A stretch of DNA of 11,183 bases from Bryobacterales bacterium (GCA_003132865.1 PKYZ01000369.1:1-11183); one strand, 5' to 3'; positions 1 through 7,595 are shown, numbered from the stretch's first letter. Translations and numbers: made by a program. Notes: a model not told the origin generated them from the letters alone.

Positions 1-441
1 GCAGAATACGGGCTTTCTGCGCAGATCTCGCTTCCGGTTGCCGTACGGTTTGCCGATGTAGGTTAAGTTCCGGTGACTCAATGGCGAGTCAGGAGACGCG
101 CGCCTTCGTGTAAATCGAACTGGAAGGGGCCGGTTGGTAGACCGTTTGCATGATCAAGCGGCTGGGGTGGAAGGGCCCACTATGGGCGGCGGCTGGCCGA
201 GGACGTGCCCTTTCCTACGGCTTGGAAAACTCGTCGTCGCTCTCCGCGCTGGGCCGCTGGCGTCAGCTTTCTTGCGGCTGCGCGAGTGTGATAGTTGTAG
301 GTCTATGTGTATGATGTTAAATGACTTACCTAGTCATTACGGTATTACGGATTTCTAACCGAACTGGGTCATCTGGGCTCATCTGGGATCAATTGGAATC
401 AGGGCTGATCAATCAATGTTCGGGTGCGCGGCTGGATTGCG
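1..441. other. Non-coding stretch with no supported gene
   Basis: I see no convincing gene here. Open frames on both strands are short and Arg/Pro-rich and have no ribosome binding site. A minus-strand frame stays open through roughly 1-130, but I recognise nothing in it. Small structures are present: a 6-bp stem TGACTC/GAGTCA at 74-79/86-91, an inverted repeat at 320-338, and short direct repeats of ATTACGG (336-342, 344-350) and TCATCTGGG around 370-388. The part from about 290 to 420 is more AT-rich than the rest, as expected of upstream regulatory DNA for the gene at 472. Confidence 0.5.
320..338. repeat. 7-bp inverted repeat, operator-like
   Basis: AATGACT (320-326) and AGTCATT (332-338) are perfect inverted repeats with a 5-base spacer. 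They lie in an AT-rich stretch about 135 bases before the start of the gene at 472. The shape fits a dimeric regulator site, but that function is a guess, and a 7-bp palindrome can also arise by chance. Confidence 0.3.
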
Positions 442-450
442 TGCTATTCT
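442..450 (+). promoter_or_regulatory. Extended -10 promoter element for the gene at 472
   Basis: TGCTATTCT matches the extended -10 pattern TGnTATnnT. It lies 22 bases before the ATG at 472, so the transcript leader would be only about 15 bases and would contain the GAGAGGA ribosome binding site. No good -35 hexamer is visible, which is tolerable for an extended -10 promoter. Confidence 0.35.
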
Positions 451-471
451 GGCCTTCGAGAGGATTCCATC

Positions 472-1200
472 ATGCGTCTCGCCCTTGCTCTTTTCCTCGT
501 CCATGCCGCCGCCGCCCAGGTACCGAGGTCCCTCCAGGACGGCACGCCGGTCCGCCTTCGCCTCAACCGCACCGTCTCCTCCGCCAACGCGCACGTGGGC
601 GAAACCGTGGATTTCGAAGTCACCGAACCCGTCATCAACCAGAGTTACGTAGTCATCCCGAAAGGTGCCGTCGCCCTCGGCCGCGTCACCAAAGTGGAAA
701 CCAAGCGCCGCTTCGGACGGGCGGGTGCGCTCGAACTCAGCATCGATTCCGTGCGGCTCACCGATGGCCGGCCCATACCCTTGCGCGCCACTCCCGAAAA
801 GGGCCCAAATGATATGAGCGGCGCCCGTGTAGCCGCCACTATCGCGGCGTCTCCCATCCTGGTGTGGGTAAAAGGTAAGGACGTGACCTTCGAGAAAGGG
901 ACCGAATCCACCGCCTACGTCAACGGCGACGCCCGCATCGAAGAACCCCAGCCGCGAACCGTAGCCGGCATGCCCGTGGAAAGTGCGGCGGATCGCAGTT
1001 CGGGCCCCGGCACCGTGCTCACCAACGATGACATCGTCCAAATGCAGAAGGCCAGACTCTCCGAAGAGATCATCCTGAGCAAGATCGCCACCTCCGCGAC
1101 CAACTTCAACACCGAGACCCAGGACCTGATCCGGTTGAAGGAAGCCGGCGTGAATGACAATATCATCAACGCCATGGTGCAGAAATCCAGCCGCCGCTAA
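472..1200 (+). CDS. Secreted two-domain protein of unknown function, acidobacterial type
   Basis: This predicts a 242-residue exported protein. I chose the ATG at 472 over the upstream in-frame ATG at 424 because GAGAGGA (458-464) sits 7 bases before it and a signal peptide starts there (MRLALALFLVHAAAAQ, cleavage near A15/Q16). Residues 23-151 form a beta-rich domain with the pattern DGTPVRLRL, GETVDFEV, VVIPKGAVALGRV, SIDSVRLTDGRPIPLRA and KGKDVTFEKGTE. Residues 184-237 form a separate helical module (TNDDIVQMQKARLSEEIILS, then FNTETQDLIRLKEAGVND) of a kind common at the C-termini of acidobacterial secreted proteins. No catalytic motif is visible. The N-terminal domain resembles the C-terminal domain of the protein at 8284-9732. 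The gene appears monocistronic. Function unknown; export and domain borders are fairly secure. Confidence 0.85.
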   Translation: MRLALALFLVHAAAAQVPRSLQDGTPVRLRLNRTVSSANAHVGETVDFEVTEPVINQSYVVIPKGAVALGRVTKVETKRRFGRAGALELSIDSVRLTDGRPIPLRATPEKGPNDMSGARVAATIAASPILVWVKGKDVTFEKGTESTAYVNGDARIEEPQPRTVAGMPVESAADRSSGPGTVLTNDDIVQMQKARLSEEIILSKIATSATNFNTETQDLIRLKEAGVNDNIINAMVQKSSRR

Positions 1201-1248
1201 CCGGGTCCACCCGTTGGCAATTGTGAACGGAATCGACGATGGTGAACG

Positions 1249-1314
1249 CTGGAACCTGTCGCGTGCGTCGTTGGCCGGTGAATCACCGAAAGCTCACGCA
1301 GATTCAGGTTCCAG
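1249..1314. repeat. 66-bp concentric imperfect hairpin overlapping the tRNA-Leu remnant
   Basis: Three nested stems share one centre at about 1282: CTGGAACCTG/CAGGTTCCAG (1249-1258 with 1305-1314, 10 bp perfect), TGCGT/ACGCA (1264-1268 with 1296-1300) and CGGTG/CACCG (1276-1280 with 1284-1288, loop AAT). The right arm of the outer stem contains the anticodon CAG and the 3' side of the anticodon stem of the tRNA-Leu fragment. It could be a recombination-site cruciform, an RNA hairpin or a dispersed palindromic element. The sequence alone does not decide. Confidence 0.6.
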
Positions 1315-1357
1315 TTCTCTCAAGGGAGTGGAGGTTCAAGTCCTCTCATCCGCACCA
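1303..1357 (+). tRNA. 3' half of a tRNA-Leu(CAG), probable integration scar (partial)
   Basis: The 3' half of a leucine tRNA is clear: anticodon loop TTCAGGT (1303-1309, anticodon CAG), 3' anticodon stem TCCAG (1310-1314), a long class II variable arm with a CTC/GAG stem (1317-1328), T arm GGAGG-TTCAAGT-CCTCT (1330-1346), 3' acceptor strand CATCCGC (1347-1353), discriminator A1354 and encoded CCA (1355-1357). The matching 5' acceptor GCGGATG and a D arm are absent upstream; GACGATG at 1235-1241 pairs at only 5 of 7 positions, with 7 bases between it and CTGGA. It cannot fold as a complete tRNA. Duplicated tRNA 3' ends starting at the anticodon loop are the usual product of tyrosine-recombinase integration, and a transposase remnant begins 35 bases downstream. 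Confidence 0.75.
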
Positions 1358-1392
1358 GCTCGAAATCTTACTCGTTCACTTCTCTCTAGTCG

Positions 1393-1758
1393 CTAATCCT
1401 GAGTGAAGCGGCCTCGGCACCGAGCGCCTTGGCTCGCATCCAGTTCGATCTCGACCTTGTCTCGGGTCTCGCGCACCTCCACCCTCCGCCCAATCCAGGA
1501 GACCGGAACGGAGTAGCGAATGGAGTTCACCGAGACATATCCTTCCACGTCTACCGTGCGCTGGTGCAGACGGTACACTTCGGGAATCCACGCCGGCAAC
1601 GGTTTCAGGTGCAAGCGCTCGACAGCGAACAGTTCCCGCGGCACGGCCCGGATATATTTCTTGTAAGTCGCGTTGACGCGGTCGCACCATTGGCGCGCCT
1701 GGACAGCAAGCGAAATCTGGCGCGAAACCTGTTCCCGGACCCTCCCGCTGGGATACAA
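1393..1758 (-). pseudogene. istA: IS21-family IstA transposase, C-terminal remnant
   Basis: The minus strand encodes a 121-residue piece of an IS21-type transposase. The conserved C-terminal features are clear: QARQWCDRVN, RAVPRELFAVE, LPAWIPEVYRLHQRTVD, then VSVNSIRYSVP followed by IGRRVEVRETRDKVEIELDA. This part follows the integrase core in IstA. The helix-turn-helix and DDE core are missing, because similarity starts only near Q20 (about 1701) and nothing recognisable precedes it. The tail after ELDA (GARCRGRFTQD) also departs from the family. No istB ATPase gene and no terminal repeats were found. It is therefore a dead fragment, trapped between the tRNA-Leu remnant and the propeller gene at 1839. 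Confidence 0.8.
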
Positions 1759-1838
1759 TGGAAACCAATCAACGGCGGGCCCGGTTTTGTGGCGGGAATG
1801 AAGTCGCCAAATGGCACGCTGTTAGAAGACCTATTGCG

Positions 1839-3101
1839 ATGCCAGCACCTACTTGCACACGCTCTACCCGGAACGCGCGGGTACAAGCACACTTGCTTCT
1901 ATTCGCCACGACAGCTCTGGTTTTGATGGCGGCACTTTCGTCGGCTGCTCTCGCCCAACCGGCGGTGACCGTAATCCCGAAGAGCGGGCCACCGACCGAT
2001 AGAGTCACTGTGAGCGGCACGGGATTCGGTGCCGACGAAGCCGTGGATATCTATTTTGACACGACGGACTTGGCGCTGGCCGCCACAAATCCCAGCGGTT
2101 CATTCACTGGCATCCGTCTCACCATCCCCGCTTCGGCCGTTCCCGGCGCCCACTGGATCACCGGTGTCGGTCGGACCAGTGGCCTCGCAGCGCAGACCAC
2201 CTTCATCGTACAGACGGACTGGTCGCAGTTTCGCCGCGGGCCACAGCACCACGGTTATAACCCCACCGAGAACATTTTGAACGTCTCGAATGTGGGCGAC
2301 ATGCAAGTTCGCTGGACCGCGACCACCCGCGGTGCCGTCGAATCTTCTCCGGCTGTGGCGAACGGGGTGGTCTACGTGGGGTCAGGCGACGACAAGGTCT
2401 ACGCCTTCAATACAGCCACCGGACAGCTGATCTGGAGCGCCGCCATCGGTGCCCCCGCCGCTGAAGTCGCTTCCTCCCCGGCCGTGGCGAACGGCGCGGT
2501 TTACGTGGGCGCGCCCGATGGACGGCTTTACGCCTTTAATGCCGCCACCGGACAGCCGATCTGGAACGCCACCACCGGCAACATAATCAATTCTTCACCG
2601 GCCGTGGCGAATGGGATGGTCTACGTGGGGTCGGAGGACTACAAGCTCTACGCCTTTAATGCCGCAACCGGACAACCGAGTTGGAGCGCGGCCACCGGCA
2701 GTTACATCATCGACTCTTCGCCGGCAATAGCGAACGGGATGGTCTACGTGGGGTCGGAGGATGGCAAGCTCTATGCCTTCAATGCCGCAACCGGACAACC
2801 GACTTGGAGCGCGGCCACCGGTCAACCCATCTACTCTTCGCCGGCCGTGGCGAACGGGGTGGTCTACGTGGGATCGGGCAACAAGCTTTACGCCTTGAAT
2901 GCCGCCACCGGGCAACCCATCTGGAGCGCCCCCACGAACGGATACTCCGTCGCCTCCTCGCCGGCCGTGGCGAACGGGGTGGTCTACGTGGGCTCGGTCG
3001 ACGGCAGCCTCCACGCCTTCAGCCTGCCGCCCGCAGAACCACCGGCTCGGCCGAACTCGGCTACGCTCAAACCTGACCTGACTCTCTTACCAAGACGGTG
3101 A
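1839..3101 (+). CDS. Secreted PQQ-like beta-propeller repeat protein
   Basis: This is a 420-residue exported protein. The frame is open from 1758, but the ATG at 1839 gives a proper signal peptide: a basic N-terminus with several Arg, a long hydrophobic stretch (LLLFATTALVLMAALSSAALA) and a cut before QPAV. The ribosome binding site is weak (AGAAGA at 1824-1829). After the signal comes an Ig-like domain (VTVIPKSGPPTDRVTVSGTG through TTFIVQTD), then the signature DWSQFRRGPQHHGYNP that often opens PQQ-type propellers. Six repeats of about 40 residues follow, each SSPAVANGVVYVGS-x-D-x-KLYAFNAATGQPxW, forming propeller blades. Family members act in the periplasm or outside the cell as structural or assembly proteins; bound PQQ is not implied. 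The 5' end lies next to the istA remnant, so its promoter may come from that DNA. It converges with the gene at 3194. Confidence 0.85.
   Translation: MPAPTCTRSTRNARVQAHLLLFATTALVLMAALSSAALAQPAVTVIPKSGPPTDRVTVSGTGFGADEAVDIYFDTTDLALAATNPSGSFTGIRLTIPASAVPGAHWITGVGRTSGLAAQTTFIVQTDWSQFRRGPQHHGYNPTENILNVSNVGDMQVRWTATTRGAVESSPAVANGVVYVGSGDDKVYAFNTATGQLIWSAAIGAPAAEVASSPAVANGAVYVGAPDGRLYAFNAATGQPIWNATTGNIINSSPAVANGMVYVGSEDYKLYAFNAATGQPSWSAATGSYIIDSSPAIANGMVYVGSEDGKLYAFNAATGQPTWSAATGQPIYSSPAVANGVVYVGSGNKLYALNAATGQPIWSAPTNGYSVASSPAVANGVVYVGSVDGSLHAFSLPPAEPPARPNSATLKPDLTLLPRR
2343..3023 (+). repeat. Six tandem about 120-bp propeller-blade repeats
   Basis: Units begin at 2343, 2472, 2592, 2715, 2835 and 2955 (spacings 129, 120, 123, 120 and 120), each opening with the SSPA(V/I)ANG codons; the sixth is incomplete. 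Identity is high at the DNA level, including synonymous positions. For example, the stretch encoding ANGVVYVGS is almost the same in units 1, 5 and 6, and units 3 and 4 share FNAATGQP codons. This points to recent duplication or gene conversion among blades. Confidence 0.85.
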
Positions 3102-3122
3102 GGCCGCGGAACAGCGACTCCC

Positions 3123-3190
3123 GCGACAGCGACAGGTGACAGCCCTTTTGCGCCCAGTTGGCGCGGCGCACTGATGTGTCGCATTGTCGC
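3123..3190. repeat. 68-bp concentric hairpin between two convergent genes
   Basis: GCGACAGCGACA (3123-3134) is complementary to TGTCGC-AT-TGTCGC (3177-3190) apart from a 2-base bulge. Inside it, GCGCC/GGCGC (3150-3154 with 3160-3164, loop CAGTT) has the same centre, near 3157. It fills most of the 92-base gap between two convergent genes. It could end transcription from both sides, but neither strand has a downstream U tract, so it is not a textbook intrinsic terminator. A dispersed palindromic repeat is the alternative. Confidence 0.5.
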
Positions 3191-3193
3191 TAG

Positions 3194-4603
3194 CTATCTA
3201 TCCTCACGCCTCTTTGCGAAACAGTAAAGTCCATCACGGGTACGGACGTAAATCCGTCCATCGAGAATCGCAGGCGTGGCGAAGATGTCCTCGTCGAGGC
3301 TGTTGACGGCGAGAATCTCCCATTCCGGGTCGGCACGCAGCACAACGACTTTCCCGTCTTCGCTTGCCAGAAGGATCTTGTCATCGGCGGCGACCGGCGA
3401 AGACCAATAGCGCCCGAGTGCGCCAGTGAGACGCGCCTGCTTGTACACCTCACCATTCTCGGGGTTCAAGCTCGTAAAGACTCCATCGCGCACTAGATAG
3501 ATCACGCCTTGATATAACAGCGGCGACGATGTATTCGGCAGAGCCTTGCGGTATCTCCAGAGCACGTGGCTCCCAGTAACGTCCCCGCGGCCGCCGGCGC
3601 GAATCGCGACGAGACAGTTCTCCGAGGCAGTCCGCGCTTGGTAGAGTTGCCACTCGCCTGCGTCGATGTAGCCGTCGTGGTTCAGGTCGGTATCGCCAAA
3701 CCATTCTGCATCATGGTTCAAACGCATCTCGCTGCGCGACAGCTTTCCGTCGTGGTCCTTGTCGTATCTCGCGAGAATCTGGGAAAATTCAGGGATTTCG
3801 ATGCGTTTTGGCCGATCTCCATCAGTTTCCCAACCGTTCACAAAAATGCGATCACGGTCGATTACCGGCACGGACTTGAGTTGCCACGGCATGCCGCGCA
3901 CCCACCACAATTTCTTGCCCGTATCGAGGGCGTACGAGGCCACTTCGAAGGAGCCGGGGACGATCAGCTCCGCCGGCCCAATTTTTGGGCGGTAGACCGC
4001 GGGCGTGGCGTAACCGCGCGTATATTCCGGCCGCATCGTCTTCCAGAGCACCCGTCCGGTCGTGGGATCGACCGCAATCAAGTACGACCCGGTGTCCTGA
4101 TCGCAGATGAGCGCCAGCTTTCCATCGGCGAGGATTGGCGAGGAGCCGTGGCCGTTTGGATTGTTGAAAGGACCCAGCGGCAAAAGCCAACGCTCGTGGC
4201 CATCAGGTCCGTAGGACAACAGTCCGAAGTCGCCAAAGAACACGTAAACATTGGCTCCATCTGTGACTGGAGATGGAGAGGCGGGTCCGTTTGTCGGCTG
4301 GAAACTCTCCACGCGTTCGCGCGGCGCCTCCCGCCGCCATAGCACCCTCCCTCTGTCGCGGTCGAGGCAGATCGTGAGCAGACTCCTGCCCTCGAATGCG
4401 GTGACAAAGATGTGGTCCGCGGTGAAGACCGGTGAGGAGTGTCCCGGCGGCAACGCCGTTCTCCAGAGAAGGTTCTTTTGCGGGCCGAAGTGCTCTGGAA
4501 GGCCCGTAGAGGGAGAGACGCCAGAGCCGTTCGGTCCGCGAAATTGCGTCCAATCGGCGCCTGTAAGAGCGAGTTGAATTAGCAGACAGGCAAGCCAGCG
4601 CAC
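3194..4603 (-). CDS. Exported PQQ/BamB-like beta-propeller with two EF-hand calcium sites
   Basis: The product has 469 residues. The start is GTG at 4603, the first start after an in-frame stop just upstream. A short signal peptide (MRWLACLLIQLALTGA) precedes DWTQFRGPNGSGVSP, the usual opening of quinoprotein-like propellers in acidobacteria and planctomycetes. Blades follow, with repeated strand motifs such as YLIAVDPTTGRVLWKT and YALDTGKKLWWVRG. A pair of EF-hand loops is inserted at 281-292 (DKDHDGKLSRSE) and 306-317 (DLNHDGYIDAGE); all liganding positions 1, 3, 5, 6 and 12 are canonical, so calcium binding is likely. The propeller resumes to the C-terminus (GVIYLVRDGVFTSLNPENGE, ASEDGKVVVLRADPEWE). 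No quinone-ligand or enzyme active site is evident. A TACACT -10-like element (4612-4617) would place the transcript start almost at the GTG, implying a leaderless or very short leader; no ribosome binding site is seen. Function unknown beyond the fold. Confidence 0.88.
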   Translation of the reverse strand: MRWLACLLIQLALTGADWTQFRGPNGSGVSPSTGLPEHFGPQKNLLWRTALPPGHSSPVFTADHIFVTAFEGRSLLTICLDRDRGRVLWRREAPRERVESFQPTNGPASPSPVTDGANVYVFFGDFGLLSYGPDGHERWLLPLGPFNNPNGHGSSPILADGKLALICDQDTGSYLIAVDPTTGRVLWKTMRPEYTRGYATPAVYRPKIGPAELIVPGSFEVASYALDTGKKLWWVRGMPWQLKSVPVIDRDRIFVNGWETDGDRPKRIEIPEFSQILARYDKDHDGKLSRSEMRLNHDAEWFGDTDLNHDGYIDAGEWQLYQARTASENCLVAIRAGGRGDVTGSHVLWRYRKALPNTSSPLLYQGVIYLVRDGVFTSLNPENGEVYKQARLTGALGRYWSSPVAADDKILLASEDGKVVVLRADPEWEILAVNSLDEDIFATPAILDGRIYVRTRDGLYCFAKRREDR

Positions 4604-4760
4604 CAGCGATTAGTGTACACCTGTCGTCGCTATGCCAGGGTGCAGCCGCGTAACCCGGCGAAGAGCGCGACCAGGCAGGGCATGCTCCACGGGCCTTAAT
4701 TCGTCTTATCGGAAGCTGTCAGAACAGCGTTCACACGAGGAGACGCGGGCAATCCGAAGC

Positions 4761-5683
4761 TCATGGCGCATCCCAATCGAGCGCATAGATCTCGTCGGTG
4801 CCGGCACTGTGCACAGCGATGAAGGAGTTGTTAGGAGCCGGCGTGAACCACAGCGTCACCCGCATGTTCTTCAGGGCCGCGAGGCGCTCTGTTTTTCGGT
4901 CGCGCATGCGCACTCTCCACCAGGACGCATCCTCACCGTAGGTCACGTAGAACAAGGATTCATCGTCCTGGGACCAGGCCGGCCAACCGCTCGCCTCGCT
5001 GGAAAGCTCGGCCTGCTTCTGCGTCTGAAAATCGTAGAGCACGAGCTTCCCGCCAGACGTGGAGAGACCCGCGATGAATCGCCCATTGGGCGACCAGCGG
5101 GGGCCCACATCCCCTCCGAACCTGGTAGGGCTGCGACGCGACTCGTTTTCAGGTCCGCCACATGAATGGATGCCCCCCGCGTCGCTTTAGAGTAACCGCC
5201 GAAAGCGATCGACGCTCCGTCCGGCGACCAAGACGGGGAGAAGTCGCCCAGCTCCCCGCCCTCTCCGTTCGTTACCTGCCTGAGCTCCCCGCCATCGAAA
5301 GGCGCCACGTAAATCCGGATCCGGGCCAAGTTCCCTTCCCGAGCTCCGATAAAAGCAATCTGCTTCCCATCCGGAGACCAGTGAGGCATATCGGCCTGAA
5401 AGGGAGGTGAAGTAAGCTGCAAACGCTGGCTACCATCGACTGCGCTGCGCCAAAGCGATAAATCCGGCACCGAAGCATAGGTAACCCATTTCCCATCCTT
5501 GGAGAATTCGAGCTGTGTCCCCGATATCCCGCCGAATTCGGGAACGAGTTGGCCGGATTTCAGATCATAGCGGAGAAATTCGTTGCGGGGCTGGTAACCA
5601 TTGACAAACAAGCGCTTGCCGTCGGCGCCGGGACCGGAAAAAACATCGCCAGCGGGCCGTTGGTCAACTGGAACGGCCCGCGC
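4761..5683 (-). pseudogene. Displaced C-terminal propeller half of the kinase gene (frameshifted)
   Basis: This continues the PD40/TolB-like propeller of the kinase at 5684-7561 but is cut off by frame changes. After the stop at 5684-5686, the next residues of the family (GPFQLTNGPLAMFF) lie in another frame, between about 5690 and 5644. From the six-A run at 5638-5643 the kinase frame resumes (GADGKRLFVNGYQPRNEFLR through LPGSEGMW), with the blade motifs HWSPDGKQIAFIG and SWSPDGASIAFGG. At 5099-5106 the frame changes again, and GPRWSPNGRFIAGLS continues to DEIYALDWDAP and the stop at 4761. Removing one base near 5691 and adding one base at each of the two homopolymer runs gives one uninterrupted 933-residue protein. 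This is either a decaying gene or uncorrected sequencing errors; the homopolymer positions favour errors for two of the three. Confidence 0.75.
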
Positions 5684-7561
5684 TTAGTCCTGGAACCATC
5701 CCACTTTCTCGCGGAGCGCCCAGACGTTGGCGATACCCCACGATGTCTTCAAGTCTATTGGCGGCGCCTCGACGCTCGCCTGGAAAATGAAGTACTTGCC
5801 ATCTGGCGTCCAGTTACCGCAGCACGCAGACGATGATGGATTCCACCCGGGAAGCAGCTGATACGCGCGGTTTCCATCAATCCGCGCTTCCCAGAGGGAT
5901 GAAACGGCGCCGACCGCAATAGAGAACCGCACTCTGCTCCCGTCGGGCGACCACCGCATAGCATAAGGCTCACCAACAATCGTTGCCAGCTTGCGAACTT
6001 CCGTCCCGTCGCTGCGTGCGATGTGCAGTTCTCCATCCCTCGCATACGCCACTTGTTGACCATTCGGGGACCAGGCCGCTGCGCCGTTTTGAGCAACAAG
6101 ATTGCCCAGCCGCCGCCCGGAACCGCCCAGCAACGGCGCTACCCAAAGATCGCAAGGCGCAAAAAACGCCATAGATCGGCACAGCAATAACTCCGTACGG
6201 TCCGGAGAAATATCTTGCAGAAAGGCATTCTTCAATGGCACTGGCAGAGCGACCGACTCGCCTCCTTTCACCGATGCTTGACGAGGCTGATTGGCGCCGG
6301 TGCCGGAATTGAAGAATAGCCGCGAGCCGTCGGTGAGCAGTGGCCAGTACTTTGGCCGGCCATCGCTGGTGATCCGGACCGTACCTGTTATTCGCGGGGG
6401 TGGCAGCGGCCTGAGCCAAAACAAGGCCGCAGCCGCGAGGCTCACCACCGCGCCTGCCGCATAAATCCAGCCGAGTTTACGGTGAACCGGCACAGCAGAC
6501 GAATCCACTTCGCGTTTCACCCGTTTCAGATCCACGCGCATGTCCGCCGCATGCTGATAGCGCAGGTCGCGGTCCTTCTCCAGCGCCTTGCCAATAATGC
6601 CATCCAGCTCTCGCGGAATCCGTGGATTCACGGCGCTGGCCGGCGACGGTGCCCGGCCCAGAATAGCCTCGTGAATTATGGCAGTCGTCGCGCCAGTGAA
6701 CGCCGCCTTACCCGTCGCCATCTCGTACAGCACCGCGCCGAAGCTGAACAGGTCCGAGCGCGCATCCAGTTCTTCCCCGCGCACCTGCTCTGGCGACATG
6801 TAAGGCACTGTCCCGACCGCCACGCCGGGGGTCGTCAGGAGTTCCTCGGTCGTCAGACTGGTGAGGTTCGCCGGATTGGCTGCCCTGGCTGGTGGCGCGG
6901 CGACCTTTGCTAGGCCAAAGTCCAGAATCTTGACCTGCCCCCGCGTGGTGATGAAGATGTTCGTCGGCTTGATGTCGCGATGCACGATTCCCGTCTGGTG
7001 GGCCGCCTCCAGGCCGCCGGCAATCTGGATGGCCCAGTCTAGCAGCGTGTCCGTTTTCAAAGGATGGGCCCCGATGCGGTGCTTCAGGGTATGCCCTTTC
7101 AGAAACTCCATGACGATGAACGGCTGGCCTTCGTGCGCGCCGACGTCGTGTATAACGCAAATATTCGGGTGGGTGAGGGTGGCGGCCGCGCGTGCCTCGC
7201 GCTCGAAACGGGCGATGCGGTCCTGGTAGCGCGCTAGGCCGGCGGGCAGCACCTTGATGGCAACGTCGCGCTTCAACCGCGCGTCGCGCGCGCGCCAGAC
7301 CTCGCCCATGCCACCGCGGCCTAGCAGTTCCACAATCTCGAAGTTGCCCAGCTTCGCGCCCGCGCTCAGCGCTTTGATCGCCGAAAGCGGGGCACTTTCC
7401 AGGAAGAAATCGGCCTGCTGATCCAGCAGGGACTGCACTTCGCCGCGGAGTTGAGGATCGTCCGGACAGGCTTGCAGGAGGAATGCGGCGCGCTCCTCCG
7501 GCGGCTGCGCTAGCGCGGCCTGATACAGCGCCTCGACTTTCTTCCAGAGATCAGCCTGCAT
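5684..7561 (-). CDS. Membrane Ser/Thr protein kinase with PD40/TolB-like propeller, cut short by frameshift
   Basis: The 625-residue frame starts at ATG 7561. Residues 1-50 ([20 protein letters not shown]...) are the helical lead typical of acidobacterial kinases. The Hanks-type kinase domain is complete: glycine loop GRGGMGEV 81-88, Lys103 in AIKVL, helix C Glu122, catalytic HRDIKPTN 194-201 (Asp196), DFG 214-216 and MSPEQ 255-259. One membrane segment follows (about 363-383, [20 protein letters not shown]), then the first propeller blades ([33 protein letters not shown]). This predicts a cytoplasmic kinase with an external sensor or binding propeller. The frame stops at 5684 after VGWFQD, and the remaining blades are encoded in 4761-5683. 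A complete kinase domain does not ensure a working receptor. The substrate is unknown; no cognate phosphatase or FHA protein lies nearby. Confidence 0.92.
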   Translation of the reverse strand: MQADLWKKVEALYQAALAQPPEERAAFLLQACPDDPQLRGEVQSLLDQQADFFLESAPLSAIKALSAGAKLGNFEIVELLGRGGMGEVWRARDARLKRDVAIKVLPAGLARYQDRIARFEREARAAATLTHPNICVIHDVGAHEGQPFIVMEFLKGHTLKHRIGAHPLKTDTLLDWAIQIAGGLEAAHQTGIVHRDIKPTNIFITTRGQVKILDFGLAKVAAPPARAANPANLTSLTTEELLTTPGVAVGTVPYMSPEQVRGEELDARSDLFSFGAVLYEMATGKAAFTGATTAIIHEAILGRAPSPASAVNPRIPRELDGIIGKALEKDRDLRYQHAADMRVDLKRVKREVDSSAVPVHRKLGWIYAAGAVVSLAAAALFWLRPLPPPRITGTVRITSDGRPKYWPLLTDGSRLFFNSGTGANQPRQASVKGGESVALPVPLKNAFLQDISPDRTELLLCRSMAFFAPCDLWVAPLLGGSGRRLGNLVAQNGAAAWSPNGQQVAYARDGELHIARSDGTEVRKLATIVGEPYAMRWSPDGSRVRFSIAVGAVSSLWEARIDGNRAYQLLPGWNPSSSACCGNWTPDGKYFIFQASVEAPPIDLKTSWGIANVWALREKVGWFQD

Positions 7562-7584
7562 GGGCGCACTGGGCTATTTGTTTC

Positions 7585-7595
7585 ATACTAGGATA
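7585..7595 (-). promoter_or_regulatory. Possible -10 element of the kinase gene
   Basis: On the minus strand TATCCT (7595-7590) overlaps TAGTAT (7590-7585), about 25-30 bases before the kinase ATG. Either would serve as a -10 hexamer, with a short leader. There is no convincing -35 and no Shine-Dalgarno sequence before the ATG. Confidence 0.3.

Noticed and set aside
409..1041. A 210-residue minus-strand open frame
   Set aside because: It lies fully antisense to the well-supported secreted protein at 472-1200, is Gly/Arg-rich, and has no family features.
1202..1213. Terminator after the gene ending at 1200
   Set aside because: CGGGT/ACCCG leaves only a 2-base loop and no T tract follows.
1235..1357. 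A complete tRNA-Leu, or one with a self-splicing intron in the anticodon loop
   Set aside because: The 5' acceptor pairs at only 5 of 7 positions, there is no D arm, and the inserted part is far too short for a group I or II intron.
1303..1357. tmRNA 3' end
   Set aside because: The acceptor and class II variable arm fit tRNA-Leu; there is no tag-peptide frame and no alanine-type acceptor.
2343..3023. CRISPR-like array
   Set aside because: The period is about 120 bp and the repeats are in frame with propeller blades, with no unique spacers.
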